A stretch of 60,683 bases of DNA from an uncultured Alphaproteobacteria bacterium (GCA_944391415.1 CALXTM010000010.1:1-60683), one strand, 5' to 3'; shown: positions 8,923 through 19,355, counted from the first letter of the stretch. The notes: generated by a model not told the origin, from the letters alone. Numbers and translations are program-made.

Positions 8923-10233
8923 ATGAAAATAGCCATTATCGGAACCGGATATGTCGGATTGCCGACAGGGGTCGGGTTTGCGGAGCTTGGAAACGAGGTT
9001 GTATGTGTAGACAAACAAGCGGAAAAAGTGGCCGCACTTAAGGCCGGGGTTTTGACAATATTTGAAGTTGGCCTTGAGGAATTATTTCAGAAAAATGTTA
9101 AAAATCAAAGATTGCAATTTACTCTTGATACAAAAGAGGCCGTCCATGACGCGGATGTGGTGTTGATTGCGGTCGGAACACCGCCTAATCCGGTGACAAA
9201 AGAAGCTGATTTGCAATATATTTATGCCGCCGCAGAGGAAATGGCTGCTTACCTTAACGGTTATACCGTGGTGGCTACAAAATCGACAGTGCCGGTTGGT
9301 ACCGGGGATGAAATCGAAAAGATTATCAGAGGCAAAAATCCCAATGCCGATTTTGACGCTGTTTCATTGCCGGAGTTTTTGCGCGAAGGTTTTGCCGTTC
9401 ATGATTTTTTTGAGCCAGACAGAGTGGTGGTTGGTGCCGACAGCCAAAGAGCCAAAGCTATTATGGCAGAGTTGTACAAACCGTTTGTCGGAAAAACAGA
9501 GTTAATGTTTGTTAAAAGGCGTTCGGCTGAGACAATAAAATATGCATCAAATGCTTTTTTGGCAATGAAAATTCATTATATAAACGAAATGGCTGATTTT
9601 TGTGAAAAAGCCGGAGCCGATATATTTGAGGTGGCAAAAGGTATGGGAGCCGATAAAAGAATCGGAAATCGTTTTTTGAATCCGGGGCCGGGATATGGTG
9701 GAAGTTGTTTTCCGAAAGATACCAATGCAATGGCGTGCATGGGCAAAAAATATGGTGCGCCGTTGTCGTTGATTGAGGCGGCGATCAGAGGAAATGACCT
9801 GCGCAAAACCAAAATGGCGGAACGTATCTTGAAAGCGGTTAAACAAATTCCATCGGCAAAAATCGCCGTGTGGGGGTTGGCATTTAAAAACGGTACCGAT
9901 GATATAAGAGAATCGCCGGCAATGCAGATTGTGGAGCAGATGTTGAAAAATAATGCCGATATTTGTGCCTATGACCCCAAAGCGGTTACTAATGCCAAAA
10001 AAGTGTTGAACGATAAGGTAAAATATGCACAATCTGCTCTGGAGGCTGCCAAAGATGCCGACGTGGTTGCGGTTTTGACAGAATGGCCTGAGTTTGCAGA
10101 AGTTAATTTGACCGAATTAAAAAGTATAATGAAAACGCCAAAAATAGTTGATTTGCGTAATATGCTAAAAGAAAAAAATCCGCAAAATGAAGGGTTTGAG
10201 TATTGGTGCATAGGCAAGAGAGATGATGCTTAA
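8923..10233 (+). CDS. ugd: UDP-glucose 6-dehydrogenase
   Basis: NAD-dependent cytoplasmic enzyme making UDP-glucuronate for surface polysaccharides. 436 residues with three domains: the N-terminal Rossmann motif GTGYVG, the central helical region, and the catalytic cysteine in GGSCFPKD at about residue 262. The segment SLPEFLREG has Leu where most members have Asn (SNPEFLREG), a mild oddity. I chose ATG 8923 over 8917 because the AAAGGG ribosome site is then 9 nt away. The stop overlaps the start region of the LD-carboxypeptidase gene, suggesting coupled translation. Confidence 0.93.
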   Translation: MKIAIIGTGYVGLPTGVGFAELGNEVVCVDKQAEKVAALKAGVLTIFEVGLEELFQKNVKNQRLQFTLDTKEAVHDADVVLIAVGTPPNPVTKEADLQYIYAAAEEMAAYLNGYTVVATKSTVPVGTGDEIEKIIRGKNPNADFDAVSLPEFLREGFAVHDFFEPDRVVVGADSQRAKAIMAELYKPFVGKTELMFVKRRSAETIKYASNAFLAMKIHYINEMADFCEKAGADIFEVAKGMGADKRIGNRFLNPGPGYGGSCFPKDTNAMACMGKKYGAPLSLIEAAIRGNDLRKTKMAERILKAVKQIPSAKIAVWGLAFKNGTDDIRESPAMQIVEQMLKNNADICAYDPKAVTNAKKVLNDKVKYAQSALEAAKDADVVAVLTEWPEFAEVNLTELKSIMKTPKIVDLRNMLKEKNPQNEGFEYWCIGKRDDA

Positions 10234-10243
10234 GGAGAAAATG

Positions 10244-11239
10244 ATGCAAAGAATTATACCGCAATTGTTGAAAAAAGGCGATGAAATAAGAGTTGTTGCT
10301 CCGGCAACAAGTTGTAAAATTATTGGGGCCGATTGTCGGCAAATTGCCAAAGAGCGGTTTGAACAAATGGGGCTTAAGGTAAGCTTTGGGCAAAATACCA
10401 CCGATGACAATTTTGATATGATGGCATCGACCGAGATTAAAAAAAGAGCCGATGATATTATGGCGGCTTTTAGAGATAAAAGCATCAAAGCTATATTTAC
10501 GATGATAGGCGGTTTTAATTCTAATCAGCTGTTGCCGTTTTTGGATTATGAGGTTATAAAAAACAATCCGAAAATAATTTGTGGGTTTTCGGATATTACG
10601 GCATTGTTGAACGGAATATATGCCAAAACGGGGCTTGTTACCTTTTATGGACCGCATTATAGCTCAATAGGAATGAAAAAAGGATGCGAATACACATTGG
10701 AGTGTTTGCAACAAATGTTGTTTAAGGGAAAGTATCTGCTAAAAGATTCACCTGAATGGAGCGATGACTTGTGGTTTATTGACCAAGAAAAACGAGAGTT
10801 TGTTAAAAATGACGGTCGTAAGATTTGGCACGAGGCGAATGCTGAAGGGTGGCTTGTCGGCGGAAATCTTGGTACGTTGATGTTGCTTGGCGGCACACAA
10901 TATCAGCCTAAATTTGAAAAAGATACCATTTTGATGGTGGAAGATTGTTTTACATCGGCCGATGCGGACGCTAAAACATTTATGCGACAGTTGCAGTCTT
11001 TGGCGCAAAGAGATGATTTTGTTAATGTAAAAGCCGTGTTAATCGGCAGATTCCAAAAAGCATCAAAAGTGAGTGCGGAACTGCTTGATTTTGTGATAAC
11101 ATCAATTCCACAGCTTGGGAGGATACCGGTTATTGCCAATTTGGATTTTGGCCACACTACACCGATTGCAACTTTGCCGATTGGCGGATATTGCAAAATT
11201 GCCAATAATAAAATAGAGGTTGGTTTGGTCAATGCCTGA
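10244..11239 (+). CDS. LD-carboxypeptidase (S66 family, LdcA/MccF-like)
   Basis: Serine peptidase of family S66; members trim murein tetrapeptides during peptidoglycan recycling (LdcA) or inactivate microcin C (MccF). The nucleophile serine lies in CGFSDITALLNGIY, the acidic residue in the VEDCFTSADADAKTF region, and the histidine in DFGHTTPIATLPIGG. 331 residues, slightly longer than E. coli LdcA. The start follows a TAAGGAG ribosome site; ATG 10241 is equally possible. It overlaps rnhB by 8 bp at the 3' end, so ugd, this gene and rnhB look cotranscribed. Confidence 0.9.
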   Translation: MQRIIPQLLKKGDEIRVVAPATSCKIIGADCRQIAKERFEQMGLKVSFGQNTTDDNFDMMASTEIKKRADDIMAAFRDKSIKAIFTMIGGFNSNQLLPFLDYEVIKNNPKIICGFSDITALLNGIYAKTGLVTFYGPHYSSIGMKKGCEYTLECLQQMLFKGKYLLKDSPEWSDDLWFIDQEKREFVKNDGRKIWHEANAEGWLVGGNLGTLMLLGGTQYQPKFEKDTILMVEDCFTSADADAKTFMRQLQSLAQRDDFVNVKAVLIGRFQKASKVSAELLDFVITSIPQLGRIPVIANLDFGHTTPIATLPIGGYCKIANNKIEVGLVNA

Positions 11240-11864
11240 TTTTGCTTTTGAAGACAGATTGACAGGTTGCATTGCCGGTGTTGATGAGGCCGGGCGCGGG
11301 CCTTGGGCCGGTCCGGTGGTTGCCGGGGCGGTGGTGTTTTTGAGCCGTGAGGTGGATAGGTTTTTGTTGGATAATTTGGATGATTCAAAAAAACTGACGG
11401 CTAAAAAACGCGAAATGTTGTATGAAAAAATGTTTGAGGCCAAGGAAAAAGGGCAATTGTTAATCGGTATCGGACAGGCTCAAGCGCAAGAGATCGATAC
11501 AATAAACATTCTGCAGGCAACGTTTTTGGCGATGAGAAGAGCTGTTATGAATCTTGGAAAAAGGCCTGATTATGCAATTATTGACGGTAACCAAACGCCA
11601 AAAGATTTTCCATGCCGTAATATAACACTGGTTAAAGGCGATGCCAGATCTTATTCGGTGGCGGCAGCATCAATTGTGGCTAAAGTGTTTAGAGATAGAA
11701 TGATGCAAAAGCTGGCTTTGCAATATCCTTATTATGGATTTGAAAAAAACGCCGGATATGGCACGAAAGCACATATTGAAGGGCTTAAAGCCCATGGAAT
11801 AATTGAAGGAATACATCGTAAATCCTATCGTCCGATTCAAGAATTTTTGCAAAAAGCTGCTTAA
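11232..11864 (+). CDS. rnhB: Ribonuclease HII
   Basis: Removes RNA from RNA-DNA hybrids, including single ribonucleotides misincorporated in DNA. 210 residues. The catalytic acidic residues lie in AGVDEAGRGPWAGP, with further typical motifs DSKKLT, DGNQTP and VAAASIVAKVFRD. The ATG at 11232 sits inside the last codons of the carboxypeptidase gene (ATG...TGA overlap), which points to translational coupling. Confidence 0.95.
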   Translation: MPDFAFEDRLTGCIAGVDEAGRGPWAGPVVAGAVVFLSREVDRFLLDNLDDSKKLTAKKREMLYEKMFEAKEKGQLLIGIGQAQAQEIDTINILQATFLAMRRAVMNLGKRPDYAIIDGNQTPKDFPCRNITLVKGDARSYSVAAASIVAKVFRDRMMQKLALQYPYYGFEKNAGYGTKAHIEGLKAHGIIEGIHRKSYRPIQEFLQKAA

Positions 11865-11930
11865 ACGTTGAAAAATAATGCTTTTTTATTTTTTTTAAGT
11901 TTTATCCGTCGCTTGTTAATAAATTTATAA

Positions 11931-13085
<1,155 letters not shown>

Positions 13086-13113
13086 ATTTTTTATAAAAAA
13101 TCTGTTGTGCAAA

Positions 13114-13156
13114 ATATAAACTTGGGCTATATTAAGCTCAAGTTTATATTTTTTTA
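13114..13156 (+). terminator. Terminator of ccrM
   Basis: 15-bp stem (ATATAAACTTG-GGCT pairing with AGCTCAAGTTTATAT, one wobble) followed by a run of eight T residues, about 30 bp after the ccrM stop. Confidence 0.85.
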
Positions 13157-13177
13157 AGACAGAAGTTTTTGAAACAA

Positions 13178-14320
13178 ATGCGCAAGTGGTCGGAAAAAAG
13201 ACAAAAAATCAGGCCCGAAAATAAAAATGGCGGAATTTTGAAAGAAATGCCGAGCGGCGAAAATTATGCGGCAATAGATTTGGGGACGAATTCTTGCAGA
13301 TTGGTGATTGCAACCCCGACGCCGTCGTCGTTCAGAGTGGTGGAAACTTTTTCCAAAATTACTCGCTTGGGTGAGGGAATTATCAACAATAACGAATTGT
13401 CACACACGGCAATAAGGCGGACGATTAACGCTTTGAGAGTTTGTGCCGGGGTGTTGGAAGAGTATGCACCAATTGTTAAATCAAGGTTTGTGGCAACGGC
13501 GGCTTGCCGCAGGGCTAAAAATTGCCGCTATTTTCTGGATTTGGTAAAAAAAGAAACCGGATTGACAATCGAAACCATATCATCGCAAGAAGAATCAAGA
13601 TTGGCAGTGGCAGGGTGTTTGCCGTTGCTTAATCGCAATATCAAAAGGGCTTTGGTGTTTGATATCGGCGGTGGTTCGACCGAGGTCTCGTTGGCCAGAA
13701 CGACTAACTCGGGCAGGACGATTATTGAGGGATATGAGTCGCTGCCTTATGGAGTGGTTACGGTATCGGAGGCTTTTCCAAATCATGATATGACGGATTT
13801 GGCCTATAATACGATTATTGAGCGGACGCATAATATTTTGGCGGAATTTGAGGAAAAATATCATATATCGGAGGCTATCGCTGCACAAGAGATTCAGGTG
13901 CTTGGAACATCAGGTACGGTTACGGTGTTGGGGGCGGTGCATCTTAATTTGCCGCGATATAATCGCTCGGCGGTGGACGGTTTGGCTTTGAGCGTGCAGG
14001 ATGTGGCAAGAACTATTACTAAAATTAAACGCATGGGTGATGAGGGCAGAAAAAAACATGCTTGTATCGGAATGCAAAAAGCCGATTTGACCATGGCAGG
14101 ATGTGCCATTATCGAGGGATTGTTGTCTTTTTGGCCGATTACGGAAATCACTATCGCCGATCGCGGCATACGCGAGGGAATTTTGCTTGATATGATGCAT
14201 GCTGACAAACAACAAAAGAAAAGCAAGAAGAATTTTAGATCACGATTTCCTTTTGCTAAAAAATCAAGACGATATTTTAATAATAATCACAAGGCCAAAG
14301 AGGTGGTAAATGATAAATAG
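13178..14320 (+). CDS. Ppx/GppA family phosphatase, first of a tandem pair
   Basis: Sugar-kinase/Hsp70-fold enzyme that hydrolyses polyphosphate or the pentaphosphate alarmone pppGpp. Phosphate-binding loops are visible: AAIDLGTNSCRLVIA near the N-terminus, TAACRRAKN, and FDIGGGSTEVSL at about 150. 380 residues from ATG 13178; ATG 13246 is an alternative that would give the usual short N-terminus, and a TTG at 13169 is also open. The C-terminus is basic (KKSKKNFRSRFPFAKKSRR). It overlaps the second Ppx/GppA gene by 11 bp, so the two are coupled. Which substrate it prefers cannot be read from sequence. Confidence 0.88.
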   Translation: MRKWSEKRQKIRPENKNGGILKEMPSGENYAAIDLGTNSCRLVIATPTPSSFRVVETFSKITRLGEGIINNNELSHTAIRRTINALRVCAGVLEEYAPIVKSRFVATAACRRAKNCRYFLDLVKKETGLTIETISSQEESRLAVAGCLPLLNRNIKRALVFDIGGGSTEVSLARTTNSGRTIIEGYESLPYGVVTVSEAFPNHDMTDLAYNTIIERTHNILAEFEEKYHISEAIAAQEIQVLGTSGTVTVLGAVHLNLPRYNRSAVDGLALSVQDVARTITKIKRMGDEGRKKHACIGMQKADLTMAGCAIIEGLLSFWPITEITIADRGIREGILLDMMHADKQQKKSKKNFRSRFPFAKKSRRYFNNNHKAKEVVNDK

Positions 14321-15263
14321 AACATATGCCGGGATTGATTTGGGTTCGAATTCTTGTAAGTTGTTGATTTGTGATGAGACCGGCAGAAGATTGTGTACGG
14401 AAAATACCCAGACCAGACTGGCCGAGGGAATGTATAAGGAAAACAAAATAACTCCCGAGGCATTCGAACGGGGACTGGAGTGCTTTTTTAAATATCGGCA
14501 ATTGTTGGACAAATACAATGTGGAGCCGAAGAATATGCGGGCTATTACCACGGCGGCTTGTCGCATGGCACAAAACGGCAAGGAATTTGTGAAAAAAGTA
14601 TATGATGAATCACACATTAATCTTGAAATTATTGATGGTCTGGAAGAGGCAGAACTAAACCTTAAAGGGGCAATGGAGCATGTTCTTGGCAAGAGTAAAT
14701 ATGTGATTGTGTATGATTTGGGGGGTGGGTCGACCGAGGTTACGTTGGCAACCAATGAAGAAAAGCCCAAAATTATATATTCGGTTTCTATTCCATGGGG
14801 CGCCAGAAACTCATCGGAGGCGTTTGATTTGGTGGAATATGACCAAGCAAATGCGCAAAAACTCGCAAAAGAAGTTGATAAATATATGGATGATTTTTTG
14901 GCAAAAGCCGAGTTGGACAAACATCAGGATATTTGTTTTGTGGCTACTTCATCGACGCCGTTGCGGTTGGTGTCGATGATTAACGGTTTTGGCAACTATA
15001 ATCGTGACAGAGCCGACGGGCTTAAAATGACCAAAGATGCAATGGAAGAGGCTATTGATAAGATTTTGTCATTAAGCCGCAAAGAGTTGGCCGTAAACCC
15101 ATATGTCGGCGACAAAAGGTCTTATATATTTATTGCCGCGTGCGTAATCTTTAGACAAATATACCGCAGGTTGGGACTGTTGGAGGTGACGGCATCGCTG
15201 AAAAGCGCCAAAGACGGTATTGTGGCCGAGTTGATTGAACGTGACAAAGCAAAAAGGGGATGA
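14310..15263 (+). CDS. Ppx/GppA family phosphatase, second of a tandem pair
   Basis: 317-residue paralogue of the gene just upstream, containing the N-terminal phosphate loop AGIDLGSNSCKLLICD, the TTAACRMAQNG motif and YDLGGGSTEVTLA. It ends soon after the ASKH core and lacks the helical HD-like C-terminal region found in long exopolyphosphatases. It overlaps the first gene by 11 bp and its TGA stop lies one base before the rlmE start codon region, so the three genes probably form one operon. Confidence 0.88.
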   Translation: MINRTYAGIDLGSNSCKLLICDETGRRLCTENTQTRLAEGMYKENKITPEAFERGLECFFKYRQLLDKYNVEPKNMRAITTAACRMAQNGKEFVKKVYDESHINLEIIDGLEEAELNLKGAMEHVLGKSKYVIVYDLGGGSTEVTLATNEEKPKIIYSVSIPWGARNSSEAFDLVEYDQANAQKLAKEVDKYMDDFLAKAELDKHQDICFVATSSTPLRLVSMINGFGNYNRDRADGLKMTKDAMEEAIDKILSLSRKELAVNPYVGDKRSYIFIAACVIFRQIYRRLGLLEVTASLKSAKDGIVAELIERDKAKRG

Positions 15264-15264
15264 A

Positions 15265-15957
15265 ATGGCAAGACCAGCTAAAGCGGCAAATATTATCGGT
15301 GGCAGGCATAATCTGACAGTCAGAGTGAAGACTGCCAAATATAAGAAAAAGTCATCAAATCAGTGGCTGTTGCGGCAGCTTAATGATCCGTATGTGGCAG
15401 AGGCCAAAAGACAGGGCTATCGGTCAAGGGCGGCGTTTAAGTTGATACAATTAAATGAAAAATATCATTTTTTGGGCAAGGGCAAGACAATCGTGGATTT
15501 GGGATGTGCCCCAGGGGGGTGGACCCAGGTTGCGGTGATGAATAATAAAGGCAGCGGCAAAGTGGTCGGAATTGATATTTTGGAAACCGAACCGATAAAA
15601 GGAGCAGAACTGATTTGCCAGGATTTTACGTCAGAAGGTGCGGCGGATAAATTAAAAGCTTTGTTGGGCGGCGAAGCCGATGTTGTGATGAGCGATATGG
15701 CAGCCAATACCACCGGGCATCAACAGACGGACCATTTACGCACCATAGGATTGGTGGAGGCAGCGTATGAATTTGCCAAAGAAGTGTTGGCTCCAGGCGG
15801 AATCTTTATTGCCAAGGTTTTCCAAGGCGGTGCAGAAGGAGGGTTGTTGGCCGATGCAAAACAAAATTTTGCCAAGGTGGCTCATTTTAAGCCAGAGGCC
15901 AGCCGCAAAGAATCTCCCGAAATATATTTGGTAGCCCAGGGATTCAAAAGAAAATAA
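15265..15957 (+). CDS. rlmE: 23S rRNA 2'-O-ribose methyltransferase RlmE (FtsJ/RrmJ)
   Basis: Methylates U2552 of 23S rRNA in the 50S subunit. 230 residues. The SAM-binding motif is VDLGCAPGGWTQVA; the K-D-K-E catalytic tetrad is visible in RSRAAFKL, SDMA, IFIAKVF and SRKESPEIYLV. ATG 15265 follows AAGGGGA, directly after the stop of the second Ppx/GppA gene. Fusion of ppx/gppA and rlmE into one operon is common in alphaproteobacteria. Confidence 0.94.
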   Translation: MARPAKAANIIGGRHNLTVRVKTAKYKKKSSNQWLLRQLNDPYVAEAKRQGYRSRAAFKLIQLNEKYHFLGKGKTIVDLGCAPGGWTQVAVMNNKGSGKVVGIDILETEPIKGAELICQDFTSEGAADKLKALLGGEADVVMSDMAANTTGHQQTDHLRTIGLVEAAYEFAKEVLAPGGIFIAKVFQGGAEGGLLADAKQNFAKVAHFKPEASRKESPEIYLVAQGFKRK

Positions 15958-16027
15958 AATTTGCATTTGACTTTTTTCTTAAAAAAGTTAGCATACAAGG
16001 CTCTTGATCTATAAAAAATAAATAATT

Positions 16028-16372
16028 ATGAAACAAAAAGTATTCCTTTCGGCCAAAAAAGTGTTTTTTCAAAGCGGGGCTTTGAAAAATTTACATGATC
16101 TTGAAAATCGGCTTGCACAGGAAATCAGAACCGAGGAGGTGATTGATACGCAGAGTGTGAGCCAAAAAATCGCGGCAGTGGACAGGCAGACAATAAAGGT
16201 TAGAAAAATGGCCGAATTGATGCTTGATAACGGCGGAAAAGCATTGGTGCTTTCAGTCAGTCGCGCAGGATTGGTAGGGATGTTTTATTACTGTGTGCAG
16301 AATGATTATCTGCAGGAGATGATAGACCCCGATGTAAAAACCCCGTATCAAATTGTTTGTTCCAAGGGATGA
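16028..16372 (+). CDS. Hypothetical protein, 114 residues
   Basis: Not recognised. A small soluble protein, predicted helical in its first two thirds, with no signal peptide or TM segment. The composition and codon use match the neighbours, and it is followed by a clear terminator, so it is probably a real gene. It sits between rlmE and the rsmB-like gene, two RNA methyltransferases, but this gives no firm functional clue. Confidence 0.6.
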   Translation: MKQKVFLSAKKVFFQSGALKNLHDLENRLAQEIRTEEVIDTQSVSQKIAAVDRQTIKVRKMAELMLDNGGKALVLSVSRAGLVGMFYYCVQNDYLQEMIDPDVKTPYQIVCSKG

Positions 16373-16381
16373 TAAGTTAAA

Positions 16382-16426
16382 TAAAGGTTTGTAAAAGCTT
16401 CTTGCTTTTATGAACCTTTATTTTTA
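16382..16426 (+). terminator. Terminator after the 114-residue protein gene
   Basis: Interrupted stem AAAGGTT-AAAAGC / GCTTTT-AACCTTT followed by TATTTTTA. Confidence 0.75.
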
Positions 16427-16458
16427 TAATAGGGGCTTTGTTGACGGAGAAAAATTAA

Positions 16459-17673
16459 ATGCAAAACGGCGCACGCTATCGAGCAGTATGGGAAATTTTG
16501 GAGCAAGTGTTTGCTAATCAACAACCGGCAGATAAAATTATCAATGATTATGTGCGGGCGCGCAGATATATAGGCGCCAAAGATCGACGCTTTATTGTCG
16601 AATTGGTGTGGAAGATTGTCAGAAATCGGATGAAATTGTCGTTTGATGCCAAAAGGAGCGACGGAAGAGGTGTGTTGCTTTATGCAATGCGCGATAATTT
16701 GGCAGAGGTTTTTGATGGATCACAATATGGTATGCAACCATTGAGCAAAGAAGAACAAAATTGGCTGAGCCGAGAAAATGATGAGCCATATCCTGATTAT
16801 GTTGAGGCTGAGTGTCCAAAATGGTTGTTTGATAAAATAAAAGATGTTGATTTTTGCAAAGCACTGAATCTGCCGGCATCTACCGACGTGCGTGCGCATG
16901 GTTTGGGCAGAGATGAACTGCAAAAAAAATTGGCCAAAGAGGAAATAGAGGCACGTTTTGGTGTATATGCGCCAAGTTGTCTTAAAATAGACGGTCATTT
17001 GGTTTTGAATAATTGTATGGCCTGGCAAGACGGCGAAATGGAAATTCAGGAAGAGGCCAGCCAAATGGTCTCCTTGCTGACAGATGTAAAAGCCGAACAC
17101 AAAATCATAGATTATTGCTGCGGGGCCGGGGGTAAGGCCTTGGCAATGAGCGATATATTGCATAATAAGGGCAAAATTTTGGTGCATGATGTTGACAGTA
17201 AAAGGCTGGCGGCAATAAAGCCAAGGATTGACAGGCTAAAAGTTAAAAATATTGAAATAATTGATAAATTGGCCGAATCGGATAAAGATTTTGACAGGTT
17301 TATTTTGGATGCTCCATGCTCGGGCAGCGGAACCTGGCGCAGGTCGCCTGATGCCAAATTTCGGTTGAGTGAGCAAAAACTTGCAAGCTTGGTTAAAACA
17401 CAGGCCGAATTGTTGGATTTGGCCGCGCAAAAGACTAAGGTTGGCGGAAGAATTGTTTATATTACCTGCTCGGTTTTGCGGGAAGAAAATGAGGACCAAA
17501 TACAAGGTTTTTTGGCAAAACATAAGAATTTTGCACCAATAAATTTAAAGCTTTTGTGGCAACAGAAGACAAAGGCTTTGTATCCGTGGAAAGATGAATT
17601 TTGTTTGCGGATGTCGCCGTTTGAGTGCGGCACCGATGGTTTCTTTGTGTGTGTAGTGGAAAGAAAATTTTAA
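16459..17673 (+). CDS. RsmB/NOP-family rRNA (cytosine-C5) methyltransferase
   Basis: SAM-dependent m5C methyltransferase acting on rRNA, closest in layout to RsmB (16S C967). 404 residues: an N-terminal NusB/RsmB-like helical region (residues ~1-60), then the catalytic domain with the SAM motif DYCCGAGGKALAM, DAPCSGSGTWRR (first catalytic cysteine) and ITCSVLREEN (second). The N-terminal RNA-binding part is shorter than in E. coli RsmB (429 residues). The stop codon overlaps the 3' end of the opposite-strand FlhB-C-like gene by three bases. Confidence 0.9.
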   Translation: MQNGARYRAVWEILEQVFANQQPADKIINDYVRARRYIGAKDRRFIVELVWKIVRNRMKLSFDAKRSDGRGVLLYAMRDNLAEVFDGSQYGMQPLSKEEQNWLSRENDEPYPDYVEAECPKWLFDKIKDVDFCKALNLPASTDVRAHGLGRDELQKKLAKEEIEARFGVYAPSCLKIDGHLVLNNCMAWQDGEMEIQEEASQMVSLLTDVKAEHKIIDYCCGAGGKALAMSDILHNKGKILVHDVDSKRLAAIKPRIDRLKVKNIEIIDKLAESDKDFDRFILDAPCSGSGTWRRSPDAKFRLSEQKLASLVKTQAELLDLAAQKTKVGGRIVYITCSVLREENEDQIQGFLAKHKNFAPINLKLLWQQKTKALYPWKDEFCLRMSPFECGTDGFFVCVVERKF

Positions 17674-17993
17674 GCTTTGGCGTTTTGTTGGTAGATATAT
17701 GATAAAATCTCGGCAACGGCGGCAAAAGCTTCAATGGGAATTTCCTGGTTGATATCGACTGCTTTGAGAATCTGCAAAAGATCTTGATCTTGGCGGATTT
17801 CGATGCCGTGTTCTTGGGCAAGCGCAATAATACGGGCGGCAATTTCGTCTTGTCCTTTGGCTAAAACAACGGGGGCATTGTTTTTGGTGTCGTCATAACC
17901 AAGGGCAACCGCATAGGTGCTGATTTCGCCTGTGGACAAATCAGAAGCAACATTGTGTTTGGTGGAGGATGTGTTATTATCTTGGTCGGACAT
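17670..17993 (-). CDS. FlhB C-terminal-domain-like protein (FhlB/EscU-family export switch)
   Basis: 107-residue soluble protein matching the cytoplasmic domain of FlhB, the flagellar type III export substrate-specificity switch. Typical FlhB-C motifs are AVALGYD, APVVLAKGQDEIAARI, EHGIEIRQDQDL and the C-terminal IPIEAFAAVAEILSYIYQ. The NPTH autocleavage motif is missing from the usual place before AVAL (here STGEISTYAVAL), as in other stand-alone FhlB proteins. Start ATG 17993 follows GGAGAT; upstream frame is excluded by lack of SD. It is divergent from flgB, matching a flagellar role. Confidence 0.82.
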   Translation of the reverse strand: MSDQDNNTSSTKHNVASDLSTGEISTYAVALGYDDTKNNAPVVLAKGQDEIAARIIALAQEHGIEIRQDQDLLQILKAVDINQEIPIEAFAAVAEILSYIYQQNAKA

Positions 17994-18137
17994 GGATGAA
18001 ATCTCCGTTGTGCTTGTTTGGTTAAAATAATAAGACCTGTGCGGCGGTTTGGCAAGCTTTTTTGTTTGGCACAAAACTTGCATGTCTTGCAAAGTGAGGG
18101 GACACTTTGATAATTAAATTGATTGGGGAGTTGATTG

Positions 18138-18563
18138 ATGGATTTGAAAAATCTTACGGTTTTTAATCTGGCAAATCAAAATATGCGCTATTTGTCGGCA
18201 AGACAGAAAGTCTTGGCCGAAAATATTGCTAATGCTTCGACTCCCAACTATTTGGCCAAAGATTTGGAAAAACCGCAGTTTTTGACAGATGTTGAACAAC
18301 AACACAGCAGTTTGAAAATGACGGTAACCAATCCAAAGCACTTTGCTGAGCTGGGATCTGTCAGTATGAACAAGGATGCCAATGGTTTTAGGACTTATAC
18401 ACCTACACCGCAGAACGCACTGACAATCGACGGCAACGGTGTTATTTTGGAAGATCAAGTGAACGAGGCAAGCAAAGCCAGCTCGGAATATAAACGGATG
18501 GTGACGATATATAATGCATATAAAAATATGTTGTCGACCGCAAACACTAAAATTACGGGGTAG
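18138..18563 (+). CDS. flgB: Flagellar basal-body rod protein FlgB
   Basis: Proximal rod subunit of the flagellar basal body. 141 residues with the N-terminal flagellar rod motif (RQKVLAENIANASTPNYLAKDL) and a matching C-terminal helix (EYKRMVTIYNAYKNMLSTAN). ATG 18138 has GGGGAG 7 nt upstream. First gene of a flgB-flgC-fliE operon. Confidence 0.94.
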   Translation: MDLKNLTVFNLANQNMRYLSARQKVLAENIANASTPNYLAKDLEKPQFLTDVEQQHSSLKMTVTNPKHFAELGSVSMNKDANGFRTYTPTPQNALTIDGNGVILEDQVNEASKASSEYKRMVTIYNAYKNMLSTANTKITG

Positions 18564-18569
18564 TAATAA

Positions 18570-18983
18570 ATGGCCGGTGATTTGACATTAAGTGCTGATA
18601 TTGCCGCATCGGGAATGAAAGCCCAGGCCGAGCGGTTGAAGGTGATTTCGCAAAACATGGCCAATGCTGATTCGATTTCGGCAGAGCCAGGCGGCGAGCC
18701 ATATAGGCGTCAGGTTGTCAGTTTTGAAAACTATATTGACAAAGAAACCGGTGCACAGCTGGTGAAGGTTGATAAAATCGTTGATGATATGTCGCCGTTT
18801 GAAAAAAAGTATGAGCCGAATCATCCGGGAGCCGATGAAGAGGGGTATGTATCTTTGCCAAATGTTAATCCGTTGATTGAAATGATGGATATGAAAGAAG
18901 CGCAAAGAGTATATGATGCCAATTTAAATATGCTTAAAACCGCAAGGGAAATGAACTCGAGCGTGTTGGATATTTTGAAGTAA
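18570..18983 (+). CDS. flgC: Flagellar basal-body rod protein FlgC
   Basis: Proximal rod protein. 137 residues beginning with the rod motif ASGMKAQAERLKVISQNMANADS and ending with NPLIEMMDMKEAQRVYDANLNMLKTAREM, the typical FlgC C-terminus. It starts 6 bp after flgB. Confidence 0.95.
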   Translation: MAGDLTLSADIAASGMKAQAERLKVISQNMANADSISAEPGGEPYRRQVVSFENYIDKETGAQLVKVDKIVDDMSPFEKKYEPNHPGADEEGYVSLPNVNPLIEMMDMKEAQRVYDANLNMLKTAREMNSSVLDILK

Positions 18984-19003
18984 GATAAAAAGGGGAATAA
19001 AAA

Positions 19004-19318
19004 GTGGTTAGCAGTGTTACAAATGCATTGAATGCTTATCAGGCAGCGTTGAGCCGGATTAACGGCGCACAAGGCCAGGTTGCTGAGGCAGCCAAGCCGG
19101 AAAAAAGTTTTGGCCAGGTTTTGCAAAATGTAGTGGAAGAGGCTGTTGATGCCCAAAAGCAAGCCGAGGTTACAACCATCAACGGGATTGCCGGCAAAGC
19201 GGATATTCAGGATGTGGTGTTGGCAATTTCTAACGCCGAGCAGGCTTTGGAAACGGTTGTGGCTGTGCGTGATACGGCAATCAAAGCATATAATTCGATT
19301 ATGCAAATGAATATTTAG
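19004..19318 (+). CDS. fliE: Flagellar hook-basal body complex protein FliE
   Basis: Links the MS ring to the rod. 104 residues ending in the FliE signature (IQDVVLAISNAEQALETVVAVRDTAIKAYNSIMQMNI). Starts at GTG 19004 with AAGGGGAA upstream. Last of the flgB-flgC-fliE set; a terminator-like hairpin follows at 19369. Confidence 0.94.
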   Translation: MVSSVTNALNAYQAALSRINGAQGQVAEAAKPEKSFGQVLQNVVEEAVDAQKQAEVTTINGIAGKADIQDVVLAISNAEQALETVVAVRDTAIKAYNSIMQMNI

Positions 19319-19355
19319 TTGTGGAGTGTAGATTTTAACTTTTTGTTCACATTTA

